A DNA stretch of 25,607 bases from CAIOSQ01 sp964434345. GTDB taxonomy: Bacteria; Pseudomonadota; Alphaproteobacteria; CACIAM-22H2. The DNA is taken from assembly GCA_964434345.1 (NCBI GenBank), contig CAYSUY010000039.1, forward strand, positions 1 to 25,607, given 5' to 3'. Of this stretch, positions 17,190 through 25,607 are shown one piece after another (within the stretch, counting starts at the first letter, position 1; every line of letters starts with the position of its first letter). The notes under the pieces were generated by a model that saw nothing but the letters and a program-made list of their open reading frames with translations, had not been told where the DNA came from and made no database searches. The position numbers were made by a program, and so were the translations under genes.

Positions 17190-18344
17190 ATGGCGCGGAA
17201 ACTTCATTTCTCGGAAGGCGAACTTGCCGAACGGCGTGCGCGCGCCTGCCGCGCCATGCAGGCGGAGGGGCTGGATGGCCTGCTCTGCTTCCGCCAGGAA
17301 AGCATGTTCTGGCTGACGGGTTACGACACGTTCGGGTTCGTCTTTTTTCAGTGCCTCTTTCTCGGCGCCGACGGACGGATGACATTGCTGACCCGGGCGC
17401 CCGACAGGCTTCAGGCGGCACAGACCTCGGTCATCGACGATGTGCGCATCTGGGTGGATGGACCCGACGCCGCGCCAGCGAGGGAATTGCGGGCGATCCT
17501 GGAGGCGCAGGGCTGTCGTGGACGGCGGCTCGGTGTCGAATGGGAGGCGTATGGGCTGACCGCCCGGAACGGCCAGCGACTGGCTGCCGCGCTCGACGGC
17601 GTGTGCGTCCTCGCGGATGCCTCGGATCTCGTGTCCCGTCTTCGGGTGGTGAAGAGTCCGGCGGAACTCGCCTATGTCCGCCGCGCCGCTGAACTCGCCG
17701 ATGCCGCCCTGGCGGCAGGACGGGCCGTGGCAGGGCCTGGTGCCGACGAGGGCGCAATCCTCGCGGCGATGCAGGCCGAGGTGTTGCGCGGCGGCGGCGA
17801 CGAACCAGCCAACGAACAGATCATCGGCTCCGGCCCGCATGCGCTCCTGTGCCGGACCCATACGGGACGGCGGGTGCTGGATGCCCGGGACATGCTCACG
17901 ATCGAGTTCGCGGGCGCCTATCGGCATTACCACGCAGCGTTCATGCGTACACTTGCCATCGGTACCCCCGATCCGCGGCTTCTCGACATGCACAAGGCCA
18001 GCGTCGACGCGTTGCATGCCTGCGAGGACGCCCTGCGACCGGGACGGCCGATCGGCGAGGTGTTCGATGCCCATGCCCGCGTGCTCGACGCCGCCGGGTA
18101 CCGGGGTATGCGGATGAATGCCTGCGGCTATTCGCTCGGCACCACATTTGCGCCGAACTGGATGGACTGGCCGATGTTCTACAGCGGCCAACCCTACGTG
18201 GCCGAGGCAGGCAACGTGTTCTTTATCCATATCATCGTCTTCGATGCCGCCGCCGGTCTCGCCATGACGCTCGGCCGCACAAGCGAGGTGACCTCGCAAG
18301 GCGCACGCCCGTTGTCGACGGCGTCGCTCGAGTTCAGGCTCTGA
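17190..18344 (+). CDS. M24-fold (creatinase/Xaa-Pro peptidase-like) protein lacking metal ligands
   Basis: A 384-residue pita-bread-fold protein with the creatinase N-terminal domain (about 1-140: FSEGELAERRARACRAMQAEGLDG, FWLTGYDTF) and the M24 catalytic domain (about 155-375). Conserved His224 (CRTHTG) is kept. However, the metal positions of M24 peptidases align with Glu239, Ala250, Tyr314 (GYSLG in place of GHGxG) and Gly362, so four of five ligands are changed. That pattern recalls metal-independent creatinase and the ectoine-hydrolase group, which cleave small amidines or amides, rather than a prolidase. GGAAGGGG precedes the ATG. It is the last gene of the CoA-transferase cluster, and its C-terminal codons recur after the downstream gap as an assembly duplication. 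Confidence 0.85.
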   Translation: MARKLHFSEGELAERRARACRAMQAEGLDGLLCFRQESMFWLTGYDTFGFVFFQCLFLGADGRMTLLTRAPDRLQAAQTSVIDDVRIWVDGPDAAPARELRAILEAQGCRGRRLGVEWEAYGLTARNGQRLAAALDGVCVLADASDLVSRLRVVKSPAELAYVRRAAELADAALAAGRAVAGPGADEGAILAAMQAEVLRGGGDEPANEQIIGSGPHALLCRTHTGRRVLDARDMLTIEFAGAYRHYHAAFMRTLAIGTPDPRLLDMHKASVDALHACEDALRPGRPIGEVFDAHARVLDAAGYRGMRMNACGYSLGTTFAPNWMDWPMFYSGQPYVAEAGNVFFIHIIVFDAAAGLAMTLGRTSEVTSQGARPLSTASLEFRL

Positions 18345-18366
18345 CCGCGTCGTCTTTCGCGGTAGG
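18312..18366 (+). repeat. Left copy of the exact 55-bp duplication flanking the gap
   Basis: These 55 bases, the last ten codons plus stop of the M24 gene and the following spacer, are identical to 18467-18521. They end at the first N and the second copy begins right after the last N, as expected of two contig ends sharing one k-mer. Confidence 0.97.
18344..18363 (+). terminator. Hairpin after the M24 gene
   Basis: ACCGCG / CGCGGT, 6 bp, loop TCGTCTTT, directly behind the M24 stop. There is no downstream T-run. It also lies downstream of tRNA-Val on the other strand. A weak candidate only. Confidence 0.3.
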
Positions 18367-18466
18367 NNNNNNNNNNNNNNNNNNNNNNNNNNNNNNNNNN
18401 NNNNNNNNNNNNNNNNNNNNNNNNNNNNNNNNNNNNNNNNNNNNNNNNNNNNNNNNNNNNNNNNNN
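18367..18466. other. Assembly gap of 100 N
   Basis: One hundred undetermined bases, a conventional filler length. Because both sides carry the same 55 bases and the right side enters a tandem repeat, the true distance may be zero, or the gap may hide more repeat units. Confidence 0.99.
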
Positions 18467-18521
18467 TTGTCGACGGCGTCGCTCGAGTTCAGGCTCTGAC
18501 CGCGTCGTCTTTCGCGGTAGG
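18467..18521 (+). repeat. Right copy of the 55-bp duplication
   Basis: Identical to 18312-18366. It holds a duplicated copy of the last M24 codons (STASLEFRL and stop) without the rest of the gene, so it is more likely a scaffolding artefact than a real gene fragment. Confidence 0.95.
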
Positions 18522-18579
18522 AGGCGACGGTAGGGGAGGCGACGGCAGGGGAGGCGACGGCAGTAGGAGGAGGCGATGG
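18520..18579 (+). repeat. 15-bp tandem repeat abutting tRNA-Val
   Basis: Units GGAGGCGACGGTAGG (18520-18534), GGAGGCGACGGCAGG (18535-18549) and GGAGGCGACGGCAGTAGG (18550-18567) are followed by a degenerate partial unit GGAGGCGATGG (18569-18579), whose end is the encoded CCA of the tRNA on the other strand. The array starts where the assembly broke, so the copy number is uncertain. Confidence 0.85.
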
Positions 18580-18651
18580 TGGGCGCTACTGGGATTGAAC
18601 CAGTGACCCCCGCCGTGTGAAAGCGGTGCTCTGCCGCTGAGCTAAGCGCCC
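18577..18651 (-). tRNA. tRNA-Val (anticodon CAC)
   Basis: A complete cloverleaf: acceptor GGGCGCT / AGCGCCC, D-stem GCTC / GAGC, anticodon stem CCGCT / GGCGG (one U-G pair) with loop TTCACAC giving anticodon CAC (reads GUG), a 5-nt variable loop and T-arm ACTGG-TTCAATC-CCAGT. Discriminator A is followed by an encoded CCA. The mature body is 72 nt plus CCA. Confidence 0.97.
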
Positions 18652-18675
18652 ATCGCCAACGTGATCGGCCGGCGG

Positions 18676-18704
18676 ATATAAGGTCGGCGATCGACGAGTG
18701 TCAA
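18676..18704 (-). promoter_or_regulatory. Strong sigma-70-type promoter for tRNA-Val
   Basis: On the minus strand a perfect TTGACA (18704-18699) is followed by a 17-nt spacer and TTATAT (18681-18676), or by 18 nt and TATATC. Transcription would start about 18 nt before the tRNA 5' end at 18651, suitable for a short leader trimmed by RNase P. Confidence 0.75.
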
Positions 18705-18758
18705 GAAACGCCGTGCGGTCATGCGGCGCGACCGTGCCGACGATCATGTCGGCCGTTG

Positions 18759-18765
18759 AAGGAGG
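18759..18765 (+). promoter_or_regulatory. Ribosome binding site deciding the DUF3108 start
   Basis: A perfect AAGGAGG lies 7 nt before the ATG at 18773. This chooses that start over the in-frame codon at 18698 and reveals the signal peptide. Confidence 0.85.
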
Positions 18766-18772
18766 CCCTGTC

Positions 18773-19567
18773 ATGCGCCTTTCCTCTGCCGCTGTCGCCG
18801 CGCCTGTCTGGCTCGCGCTGTCCTTCGGCGCACTGGCTCAGGAGCAACGGAGCCTCACGGCGGGCTACGACATCTACACCGGGGGGCTCCAGATCGTCGA
18901 ACTCGATGTCGCCTTCGGAATAGACTCGTCGGCCTACGGAATCGAGGCGAGGCTACGGACACGTGGCTTCTACGCCACCCTGTTCTCGTGGGAGCAGATC
19001 AACCGAGTGGAGGGTCGAATCGCCGCAATTGGCGTCGCGCCACAGCGTTTCGAGCAACGTGGTCGGTTTCGTGGCCAGCAGCGGAGCGTCGACATCGCCT
19101 ATCGCGGCGGGATGGTGGAGGATGTCCGCGTACACCCGACGGGCGAAGACGACTACGACCGCGAGGTCTTGCCGGTCGAGACCGTCCGCGCAGACCTCGA
19201 TCCGTTGAGCGGGATCGTTCTGCTTACGCTGCGACTCGAAAAAGGCGGGGATTGCTCCGGCGGCTACGACGGCTTTGACGGCCGGCGGCGCTTTCGAATC
19301 GATTTGACGGATGCCGGAAGCGATGCGGTGGAGGTCGGCGGGCGCCCGCCCCGTGCAGCTCGGGTCTGCGATTTCGTCTACCGTCAGATCGGCGGATACG
19401 CGCGGCGCGTCTCCTGGGGGCCGGACAGGCAGCGCGAACCCCGCCTGGGGCGATTCTGGCTTGCCGAGGCGCTGCCGGGTGCGCCGGTCATCCCCGTTCG
19501 CATGGAGATGGACAATTCATGGGGGCGCATGATCGCGCATCTGCGCAGCGCCGCCATGGGGCGTTGA
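18773..19567 (+). CDS. DUF3108 domain exported protein
   Basis: A 264-residue protein with a Sec signal peptide: MRLSSAAV, a hydrophobic stretch, and a likely cleavage after GALA before QEQ. The mature domain is rich in beta-strand patterns (SLTAGYDIYTGGLQIVELDVAF, GIEARLRTRGFYATLFSWEQINRVEG), matching the periplasmic DUF3108 family, which is thought to form a lipocalin-like barrel. The specific role is unknown. One pair of cysteines (about 178 and 219) could form a disulfide. The ATG is fixed by a strong RBS. It converges with gph across 13 nt and has no co-directional neighbour. Confidence 0.85.
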   Translation: MRLSSAAVAAPVWLALSFGALAQEQRSLTAGYDIYTGGLQIVELDVAFGIDSSAYGIEARLRTRGFYATLFSWEQINRVEGRIAAIGVAPQRFEQRGRFRGQQRSVDIAYRGGMVEDVRVHPTGEDDYDREVLPVETVRADLDPLSGIVLLTLRLEKGGDCSGGYDGFDGRRRFRIDLTDAGSDAVEVGGRPPRAARVCDFVYRQIGGYARRVSWGPDRQREPRLGRFWLAEALPGAPVIPVRMEMDNSWGRMIAHLRSAAMGR

Positions 19568-19580
19568 CGGGGCGGCAGGG

Positions 19581-20246
19581 TCAGGCGCGGTCGACCAGTC
19601 CGAGCAGGTCCGTCATCCGGTCGATCACGTGGTCGGCGCCGATGTCACGCGCCGGGATCGCGGTGTAGCCGAAACTGACCAGCGCCACGGGTAGACCCGC
19701 CGCGCGCGCGGCGGCATGGTCGACAGGGGAGTCCCCGACGAAGAGCGCGGCGTCGGTATGGCCGCCCAGGCCCGCGAGGCAGCGCAGAACGGGGTCGGGG
19801 GCCGGCTTGCGCACGCCATCGCCGCCGACGACGGACGTGAAATACCGCGCGAGATCGAGCGCTTCGAGGATCCGGGCGGTGGCCCGGTCGGGCTTGTTGG
19901 TGCAGAGACCGAGGGCGAGGCCGCGCTCCACGAGGGTCCCGAGGGTCTCGACGACCCCGGGGTAGGGGCGCGTTTCGCGTGTGAGCCGGTCTTCGTACCG
20001 GCCAACGAAATCCGGAACGAGATCGTCCAGCCCCCTGGACAGGCCACCGCGTGCCGCGAACCCGCGCTCGACAAGGCGTGCGGCCCCTTCGCCGATCATC
20101 GTGCGACCCTCGGCCAGGCCGACGGGGTTCCGGCCGTGCGCCTCGAGCAGTGCGTCGAGAGCACCGATCAGGTCGGGCGCGCTGTCGACAAGCGTGCCAT
20201 CCAGGTCGAAGAGGATGAAGCGGGGGGATCGGAATGCGGGCGACAT
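19581..20246 (-). CDS. gph: Phosphoglycolate phosphatase (HAD family)
   Basis: It hydrolyses 2-phosphoglycolate, formed during repair of oxidised DNA ends or by Rubisco oxygenation. The 221 residues show the four HAD motifs: LFDLDGTLVDSAPDL (nucleophile and acid/base Asp), the Thr of LCTNKPD, the Lys of RKPAPDP, and VGDSPVDHAAARAAG for magnesium. The cap domain (about 20-90) with IGEGAARLVERGF fits the Gph subgroup. The start could be 20246 (MSPAFRSPRF) or 20261, and neither has a clear RBS. It diverges from glmU, an arrangement shared by several alphaproteobacteria. Other HAD phosphatases of the subfamily, such as pyrophosphatase PpaX-like enzymes, are alternatives. Confidence 0.85.
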   Translation of the reverse strand: MSPAFRSPRFILFDLDGTLVDSAPDLIGALDALLEAHGRNPVGLAEGRTMIGEGAARLVERGFAARGGLSRGLDDLVPDFVGRYEDRLTRETRPYPGVVETLGTLVERGLALGLCTNKPDRATARILEALDLARYFTSVVGGDGVRKPAPDPVLRCLAGLGGHTDAALFVGDSPVDHAAARAAGLPVALVSFGYTAIPARDIGADHVIDRMTDLLGLVDRA

Positions 20247-20332
20247 AAGCCGTAAGATCATGTGACTTGGACTTGCGGCAACGCTTATGGCATTGCGCCG
20301 CTCAGGAAGATACCGCAAGCGAGACCCGACCG

Positions 20333-21730
20333 ATGCCAAGAGCGACCTCCGACCTTGCCGTGATCGTCCTGGCCGCCGGTCTCGGGACACGAATGAAATC
20401 GAAGCTGCCGAAGGTCCTGCACCGGATCGCAGCCGCGCCGATGATCGCCCATGTGATCGCGGCGGCGGCGCCTCTCAAGCCCTCGCGGGTGGTGCTGGTG
20501 GTCGGTCCGGAACCGGAGATGGAGGCCGTGGAGATTGCCGCGCGGGCCGCGGCGCCGCGGCTGTCGATCGTGTCCGCGATCCAGGACCAGCGGCTTGGCA
20601 CGGGACATGCCGTCCGGCAGGCCGCGGCGGCCCTCAAGGGGCATCGTGGCGACGTGCTCGTCCTGTTCGGCGACACCCCGATGGTAAGCACGCAGACGTT
20701 GCAGAGCCTGGTTCGAGCGCGGCGCCGAGGACGGCATGCCGCGGTCGCCGCGTCGTTCCGGCCGCTTGATCGCAAGCTCTTTGCGCGGCTCGTGATAGAT
20801 CCGCGCGGTCGCCTCGAGCGGATCGTCGAGGCGCGGGACGCGACCGAGGCGGAGTCCCGGATCGAACTGTGCAACGCCGGTGTCATCGCCTTCGATGGCG
20901 CTGTCCTGTTCGACCTCCTCGGCCGTCTGCGCAACGAGAACGCGAAGCGCGAGTTCTATCTCTTCGACACGATCGCGCTGGCCTGGGAGCACGGGCGCAG
21001 CTGCGGCCATGTCGAGATCCCGGTCGACGACGCGTTCGGGATCGACTCACGGGCAGCTCTCGCCGAGGCAGAGGCCATGTTCCAGCAGCGTCTTCGGCGG
21101 CGCGCGCTGGATGCCGGGGCGACGATGGTGGCCCCTGAAACGGTATTTCTCGCGGCCGACACGCGGCTGGGCCGCGACGTCGTCATCGGACCGCATGTGG
21201 TGTTCGGGAGCGGCGTCGTGATCGGCGACGATGTCGAGATCAAGCCGTTCAGCCATCTCGAAGCCTGCGTCGTCGCAACCGGGGCGACGATCGGTCCCTA
21301 TGCGCGCCTGCGTCCCGGCGCCGAGATCGGTGTCGGCGCGCATATCGGCAATTTCGTCGAGATCAAGGCGGCGCAGGTCGAAGCCGGTGCGAAGGTCAAC
21401 CATCTTTCCTATGTCGGGGATGCGCGTGTCGGTGCCAAAGCCAATATCGGAGCGGGCACGATCACCTGTAACTACGATGGCTTCGAGAAATTCCGCACCG
21501 ATATCGGCGCAGGTGCCTTCGTCGGATCGAACAGCGCGCTGGTCGCTCCCGTGACCGTCGGCGAGGACGCGACGATCGGCGCGGGCAGCGTCATCACGCG
21601 CGACGTTCCAGCCGGCGCCCTCGCCGTGGGGCGGGGAGAGCAGCGGATGATCGATGGCTGGTCGCGGAAGTTCCGCGCCCGGCGTGCGGCGGAGCGTTCC
21701 GCTTCCGGGCCGCGGCGTGGAAAGGGCTGA
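20333..21730 (+). CDS. glmU: Bifunctional UDP-GlcNAc pyrophosphorylase / glucosamine-1-phosphate N-acetyltransferase
   Basis: It acetylates glucosamine-1-phosphate and then couples the product to UTP, giving UDP-N-acetylglucosamine for peptidoglycan and lipid A. Of the 465 residues, the N-terminal half is the uridyltransferase (VIVLAAGLGTRMKSKLPKVLH, about 10-27; GTGHAVRQA; FGDTPMV), and the C-terminal half is a left-handed beta-helix of hexapeptide repeats. The acetyltransferase active site has VNHLSYVGDA with the catalytic His, then GAGTITCNYDGF. The ATG at 20333 fits the domain boundary; an earlier TTG at 20267 adds 22 unlike residues. The RBS is weak. glmS follows after 5 nt, so the pathway is encoded in one transcript. 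Confidence 0.97.
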   Translation: MPRATSDLAVIVLAAGLGTRMKSKLPKVLHRIAAAPMIAHVIAAAAPLKPSRVVLVVGPEPEMEAVEIAARAAAPRLSIVSAIQDQRLGTGHAVRQAAAALKGHRGDVLVLFGDTPMVSTQTLQSLVRARRRGRHAAVAASFRPLDRKLFARLVIDPRGRLERIVEARDATEAESRIELCNAGVIAFDGAVLFDLLGRLRNENAKREFYLFDTIALAWEHGRSCGHVEIPVDDAFGIDSRAALAEAEAMFQQRLRRRALDAGATMVAPETVFLAADTRLGRDVVIGPHVVFGSGVVIGDDVEIKPFSHLEACVVATGATIGPYARLRPGAEIGVGAHIGNFVEIKAAQVEAGAKVNHLSYVGDARVGAKANIGAGTITCNYDGFEKFRTDIGAGAFVGSNSALVAPVTVGEDATIGAGSVITRDVPAGALAVGRGEQRMIDGWSRKFRARRAAERSASGPRRGKG

Positions 21731-21735
21731 GCCTC

Positions 21736-23559
<1,824 letters not shown>

Positions 23560-23561
23560 CG

Positions 23562-23578
23562 GCCGCGCCATTGGCGGC
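23562..23578 (+). terminator. Weak hairpin after glmS
   Basis: GCCGC / GCGGC with a 7-nt loop just after the glmS stop, followed by TT only. It may slow polymerase, but it is not a convincing terminator. TTGACG at 23579-23584 could be a -35 for the next gene, but no good -10 follows. Confidence 0.2.
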
Positions 23579-23616
23579 TTGACGCGCCCGGGTCGCGGCG
23601 TGCCACAAAGCCAGGG

Positions 23617-24300
23617 ATGATGGCTGGTCTTCCCCTTGCCGATCTCGGCGCCTTCGCGACCCTGGCGGTTGCCTGGATGGGCTACACGCTGCTCGCCGAT
23701 CATCGCTTCTCGGGTCACGGGTTGATGGGGGTCACGGCACGACACAGGCGCCAGTGGATGGAGCAGATGCTCCTCCGCGACAATCGCGTCTACGATTCGA
23801 CCCTCGCGGCGCATATCGCGCGCTCGCCGAACTTCTTCGCGCAGACATCGTTGATCATCCTGGGCGGTCTGCTCGCCGTCGTCGGCAGCGGCGACCATGT
23901 CCTGGGCCTCGTCGCCGAGGTGCCTTTCGCGCGCCGCAATGACAGCCTCACCTGGCATGCGAAGCTCGCGGCGGAGATCCTCGTGTTCATCTACGCCTTC
24001 TTCAAGTTCACGTGGTCGATGCGGCAGTTCAACTATCTGATGATCCTGATGGGCGCGGCCCCGCCGCCGGGGGCGGACGCCTTGCGGTCCGCTGGACCTG
24101 CGATCGTCGCACGGGCGGCCCGGATCAGCGATATCGCGACCCGTCACTTCAACTCCGGCATACGCGCTTATTATTTCGGACTGGCTGCCCTGGCGGGGTT
24201 CATTCACCCCTGGCTGCTCGTCTGCGCGACGGTGCTGGTGGTCGCGGTATTGTGGCGCCGGGAATTCTATTCGGCGACGCTCGCCGCGTTGAAGGAGTGA
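23617..24300 (+). CDS. DUF599 family membrane protein
   Basis: A 227-residue inner-membrane protein of unknown function. Four to five hydrophobic segments are visible, at about 8-27, 76-97, 117-133 and 183-213. The conserved regions are RQWMEQMLLRDNRVYDSTLAAHIARSPNFFAQTS between the first two helices and FKFTWSMRQFNYLMILMGAAP after the third, both typical of DUF599. The 57-nt gap after glmS and the 3-nt gap to gor suggest transcription with gor rather than a functional bond with amino-sugar synthesis. Nothing in it indicates a substrate or catalytic site. Confidence 0.85.
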   Translation: MMAGLPLADLGAFATLAVAWMGYTLLADHRFSGHGLMGVTARHRRQWMEQMLLRDNRVYDSTLAAHIARSPNFFAQTSLIILGGLLAVVGSGDHVLGLVAEVPFARRNDSLTWHAKLAAEILVFIYAFFKFTWSMRQFNYLMILMGAAPPPGADALRSAGPAIVARAARISDIATRHFNSGIRAYYFGLAALAGFIHPWLLVCATVLVVAVLWRREFYSATLAALKE

Positions 24301-24303
24301 AGG

Positions 24304-25607
24304 ATGGAGTTCGATTACGACCTGTTCACCATCGGTGCCGGTTCGGGCGGCGTCGCGGGATCGCGCCGGGCGGCCGCCCATGGAGCCCGCGTCGCGATCT
24401 GCGAAGATCGCCGCGTCGGCGGAACCTGCGTGCTGCGCGGATGCGTTCCCAAGAAACTGCTCGTCTACGGTGCCCATTTCGCCGTGGAGATCGAGGACGC
24501 GCGCGGCTATGGCTGGACCATCGAGGGCGCGCGTCTCGACTGGGGGCGGCTGATCGCTGCCAAGGACAGGGAATTGGACCGCCTCCATGGCATCTATGTC
24601 CGGCTCCTGGAGGGATCGAAAGTCGCGATCCATGAGGGCAGGGGCAGGATCGTCGCGCCGCACACGGTCGAGGTGGCCGGTCGGCGCTACACCGCGCGCC
24701 ATGTCCTCGTCGCGACCGGCGGCCGGCCGGTGCGCTTGGCGATACCTGGAGCGGACCTCGCAATCGACTCCGATCAGGCTCTCGACCTCCCCGCGTTGCC
24801 GAAGCGGGTGGCGATCATCGGCGGCGGTTATATCGCGGTCGAGTTTGCCGGGATCTTCCGCGCCGCCGGCGCAGAGGTGATCCAGGTGATCCGAGGCGAC
24901 AGGATCCTGCGCGGATTCGACACGGAGTGCCGGACTCATCTGCAGGGCGAACTGGTCAAGAAGGGAATCCGCATCGTCGCAGGTGCCGAACCCGCGCGCA
25001 TCGACCGGGTCGATGACGGGCTGCGGCTTACGCTGAAGGATGGCCAATTCGTCGATGTCGACCAGGTGCTGATGGCGACCGGTCGCAAGCCGAACACCGC
25101 AGGGCTCGGTCTGGAGGCCGTGGGCGTCACGCTCAACAAGGCCGGCGCGATCGCCGTGGACCCGTTTCAGGCGACGACGGCGCCGGGAATACATGCGATC
25201 GGCGATGTCACGGACCGCATCAATCTCACGCCTGTGGCCATCGCGGAGGGGCGGGCTCTGGCGGCGACCTTGTTCGATGGCAAGCCTACGCGCATGGACC
25301 ATGGAAGCGTCGCGAGCGCGGTATTCAGCCAGCCACCGCTCGCGACGGTCGGATTGGGGGAGGAGGACGCGGCGGCCCAATGTGGACCGATCGACGTCTA
25401 CACCGCCCTGTTTCGGCCGATGCGACACACGCTGACGGGGCGCGACGAAAAGACGCTGATGAAGCTCGTCGTCGAGCGTGGAAGCCAGGTCGTCGTCGGT
25501 GCTCACATGGTCGGCGCGGACGCACCCGAGATCATGCAGGCCCTGGCCATCGCCGTGAAGGCGCGCCTGACCAAGCAGGATTTCGATCGGACGGTTGCCG
25601 TGCATCC
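24304..25607 (+). CDS. gor: Glutathione-disulfide reductase, 3'-truncated
   Basis: It reduces glutathione disulfide with NADPH, using FAD and a redox-active disulfide. The frame is open to the end of the window, giving 434 of roughly 450-460 residues. Visible are the FAD-binding DLFTIGAGSGGVAGSRRAA at the N terminus, the active-site disulfide in GGTCVLRGCVPKKL (Cys about 42 and 47), the NADPH-binding GGGYIAVEFAGIF, the second FAD signature TAPGIHAIGDVTD, and the dimerisation domain. The sequence stops at VAVHP, just at the conserved His of the HPTxAEE motif. GVPKK-type spacing and the lack of a lipoamide motif separate it from dihydrolipoamide dehydrogenase. A GAAGGAG site lies before the ATG. 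Confidence 0.93.
   Translation, partial: MEFDYDLFTIGAGSGGVAGSRRAAAHGARVAICEDRRVGGTCVLRGCVPKKLLVYGAHFAVEIEDARGYGWTIEGARLDWGRLIAAKDRELDRLHGIYVRLLEGSKVAIHEGRGRIVAPHTVEVAGRRYTARHVLVATGGRPVRLAIPGADLAIDSDQALDLPALPKRVAIIGGGYIAVEFAGIFRAAGAEVIQVIRGDRILRGFDTECRTHLQGELVKKGIRIVAGAEPARIDRVDDGLRLTLKDGQFVDVDQVLMATGRKPNTAGLGLEAVGVTLNKAGAIAVDPFQATTAPGIHAIGDVTDRINLTPVAIAEGRALAATLFDGKPTRMDHGSVASAVFSQPPLATVGLGEEDAAAQCGPIDVYTALFRPMRHTLTGRDEKTLMKLVVERGSQVVVGAHMVGADAPEIMQALAIAVKARLTKQDFDRTVAVH

Noticed and set aside
18312..18521. Attachment-site-like direct repeats next to a tRNA, as from an integrated element
   Set aside because: The repeats do not contain tRNA sequence, there is no integrase, and they flank a run of N in the manner of an assembly overlap.
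21731..21735. Possible glmS ribozyme before glmS
   Set aside because: Only 5 nt separate glmU and glmS, so a ribozyme cannot fit, and the element belongs to Gram-positive bacteria.

Overview
The window reads as high-GC chromosomal DNA of an alphaproteobacterium, possibly of the Rhodospirillales. That placement rests on gene content and is an inference: a divergent gph / glmU-glmS arrangement, Sua5-type TsaC, a DUF4169 protein, a form II CoxL-like protein and many ATGA/GTGA gene overlaps. It is draft assembly. There are two runs of N (50 at 14854-14903, 100 at 18367-18466), and the second is flanked by an exact 55-bp duplication that looks like an unmerged contig overlap. Coding density is very high, and no insertion sequence, prophage or CRISPR array is visible.

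Layout. 1-1127 (+): 3' part of a TRAP transporter large permease (dctM-like). 1146-6912 (-): a probable operon read right to left, sua5/tsaC, a GlcD/D2HGDH-like FAD oxidase, a DmdC-like acyl-CoA dehydrogenase, speD and speE. The two oxidoreductases overlap by 1 nt and could both feed electrons to ETF. speD-speE make spermidine, and speD is preceded by a strongly structured leader with a three-codon minicistron at its Shine-Dalgarno site. 7035-8876 (+): an orphan ParA-type ATPase and an MFS transporter. 8889-12013 (-): a CysQ-like bisphosphate nucleotidase and a xanthine dehydrogenase/CoxL-type molybdenum subunit without visible partner subunits. 12139-12867 (+): an SRAP (HMCES/YedK) abasic-site protein ending in a sliding-clamp-like pentapeptide.

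12893-18344 (+): a good promoter, a clear TPP riboswitch and a periplasmic binding protein resembling 2-aminoethylphosphonate/iron-type binding proteins. Then follow two IpdA/IpdB-like CoA-transferase subunits, a CaiB/BaiF (family III) CoA-transferase, a DUF4169 protein and an M24-fold protein whose metal ligands are mostly replaced. The riboswitch argues that the binding protein handles thiamine or a precursor, although its family suggests another ligand.

18577-18704 (-): tRNA-Val(CAC) with encoded CCA and a strong promoter, next to a 15-bp tandem repeat and the assembly gap. 18773-25607: DUF3108 exported protein (+), phosphoglycolate phosphatase (-), glmU-glmS for UDP-GlcNAc synthesis (+), a DUF599 membrane protein (+) and glutathione reductase (+), which runs off the end.

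The main leads are the TPP-riboswitch-controlled orphan binding protein, the speD leader and minicistron, the clamp-like tail on SRAP, the metal-ligand-less M24 protein within a CoA-transferase cluster, and the solitary CoxL-like subunit. I see no multi-gene system that is clearly new.
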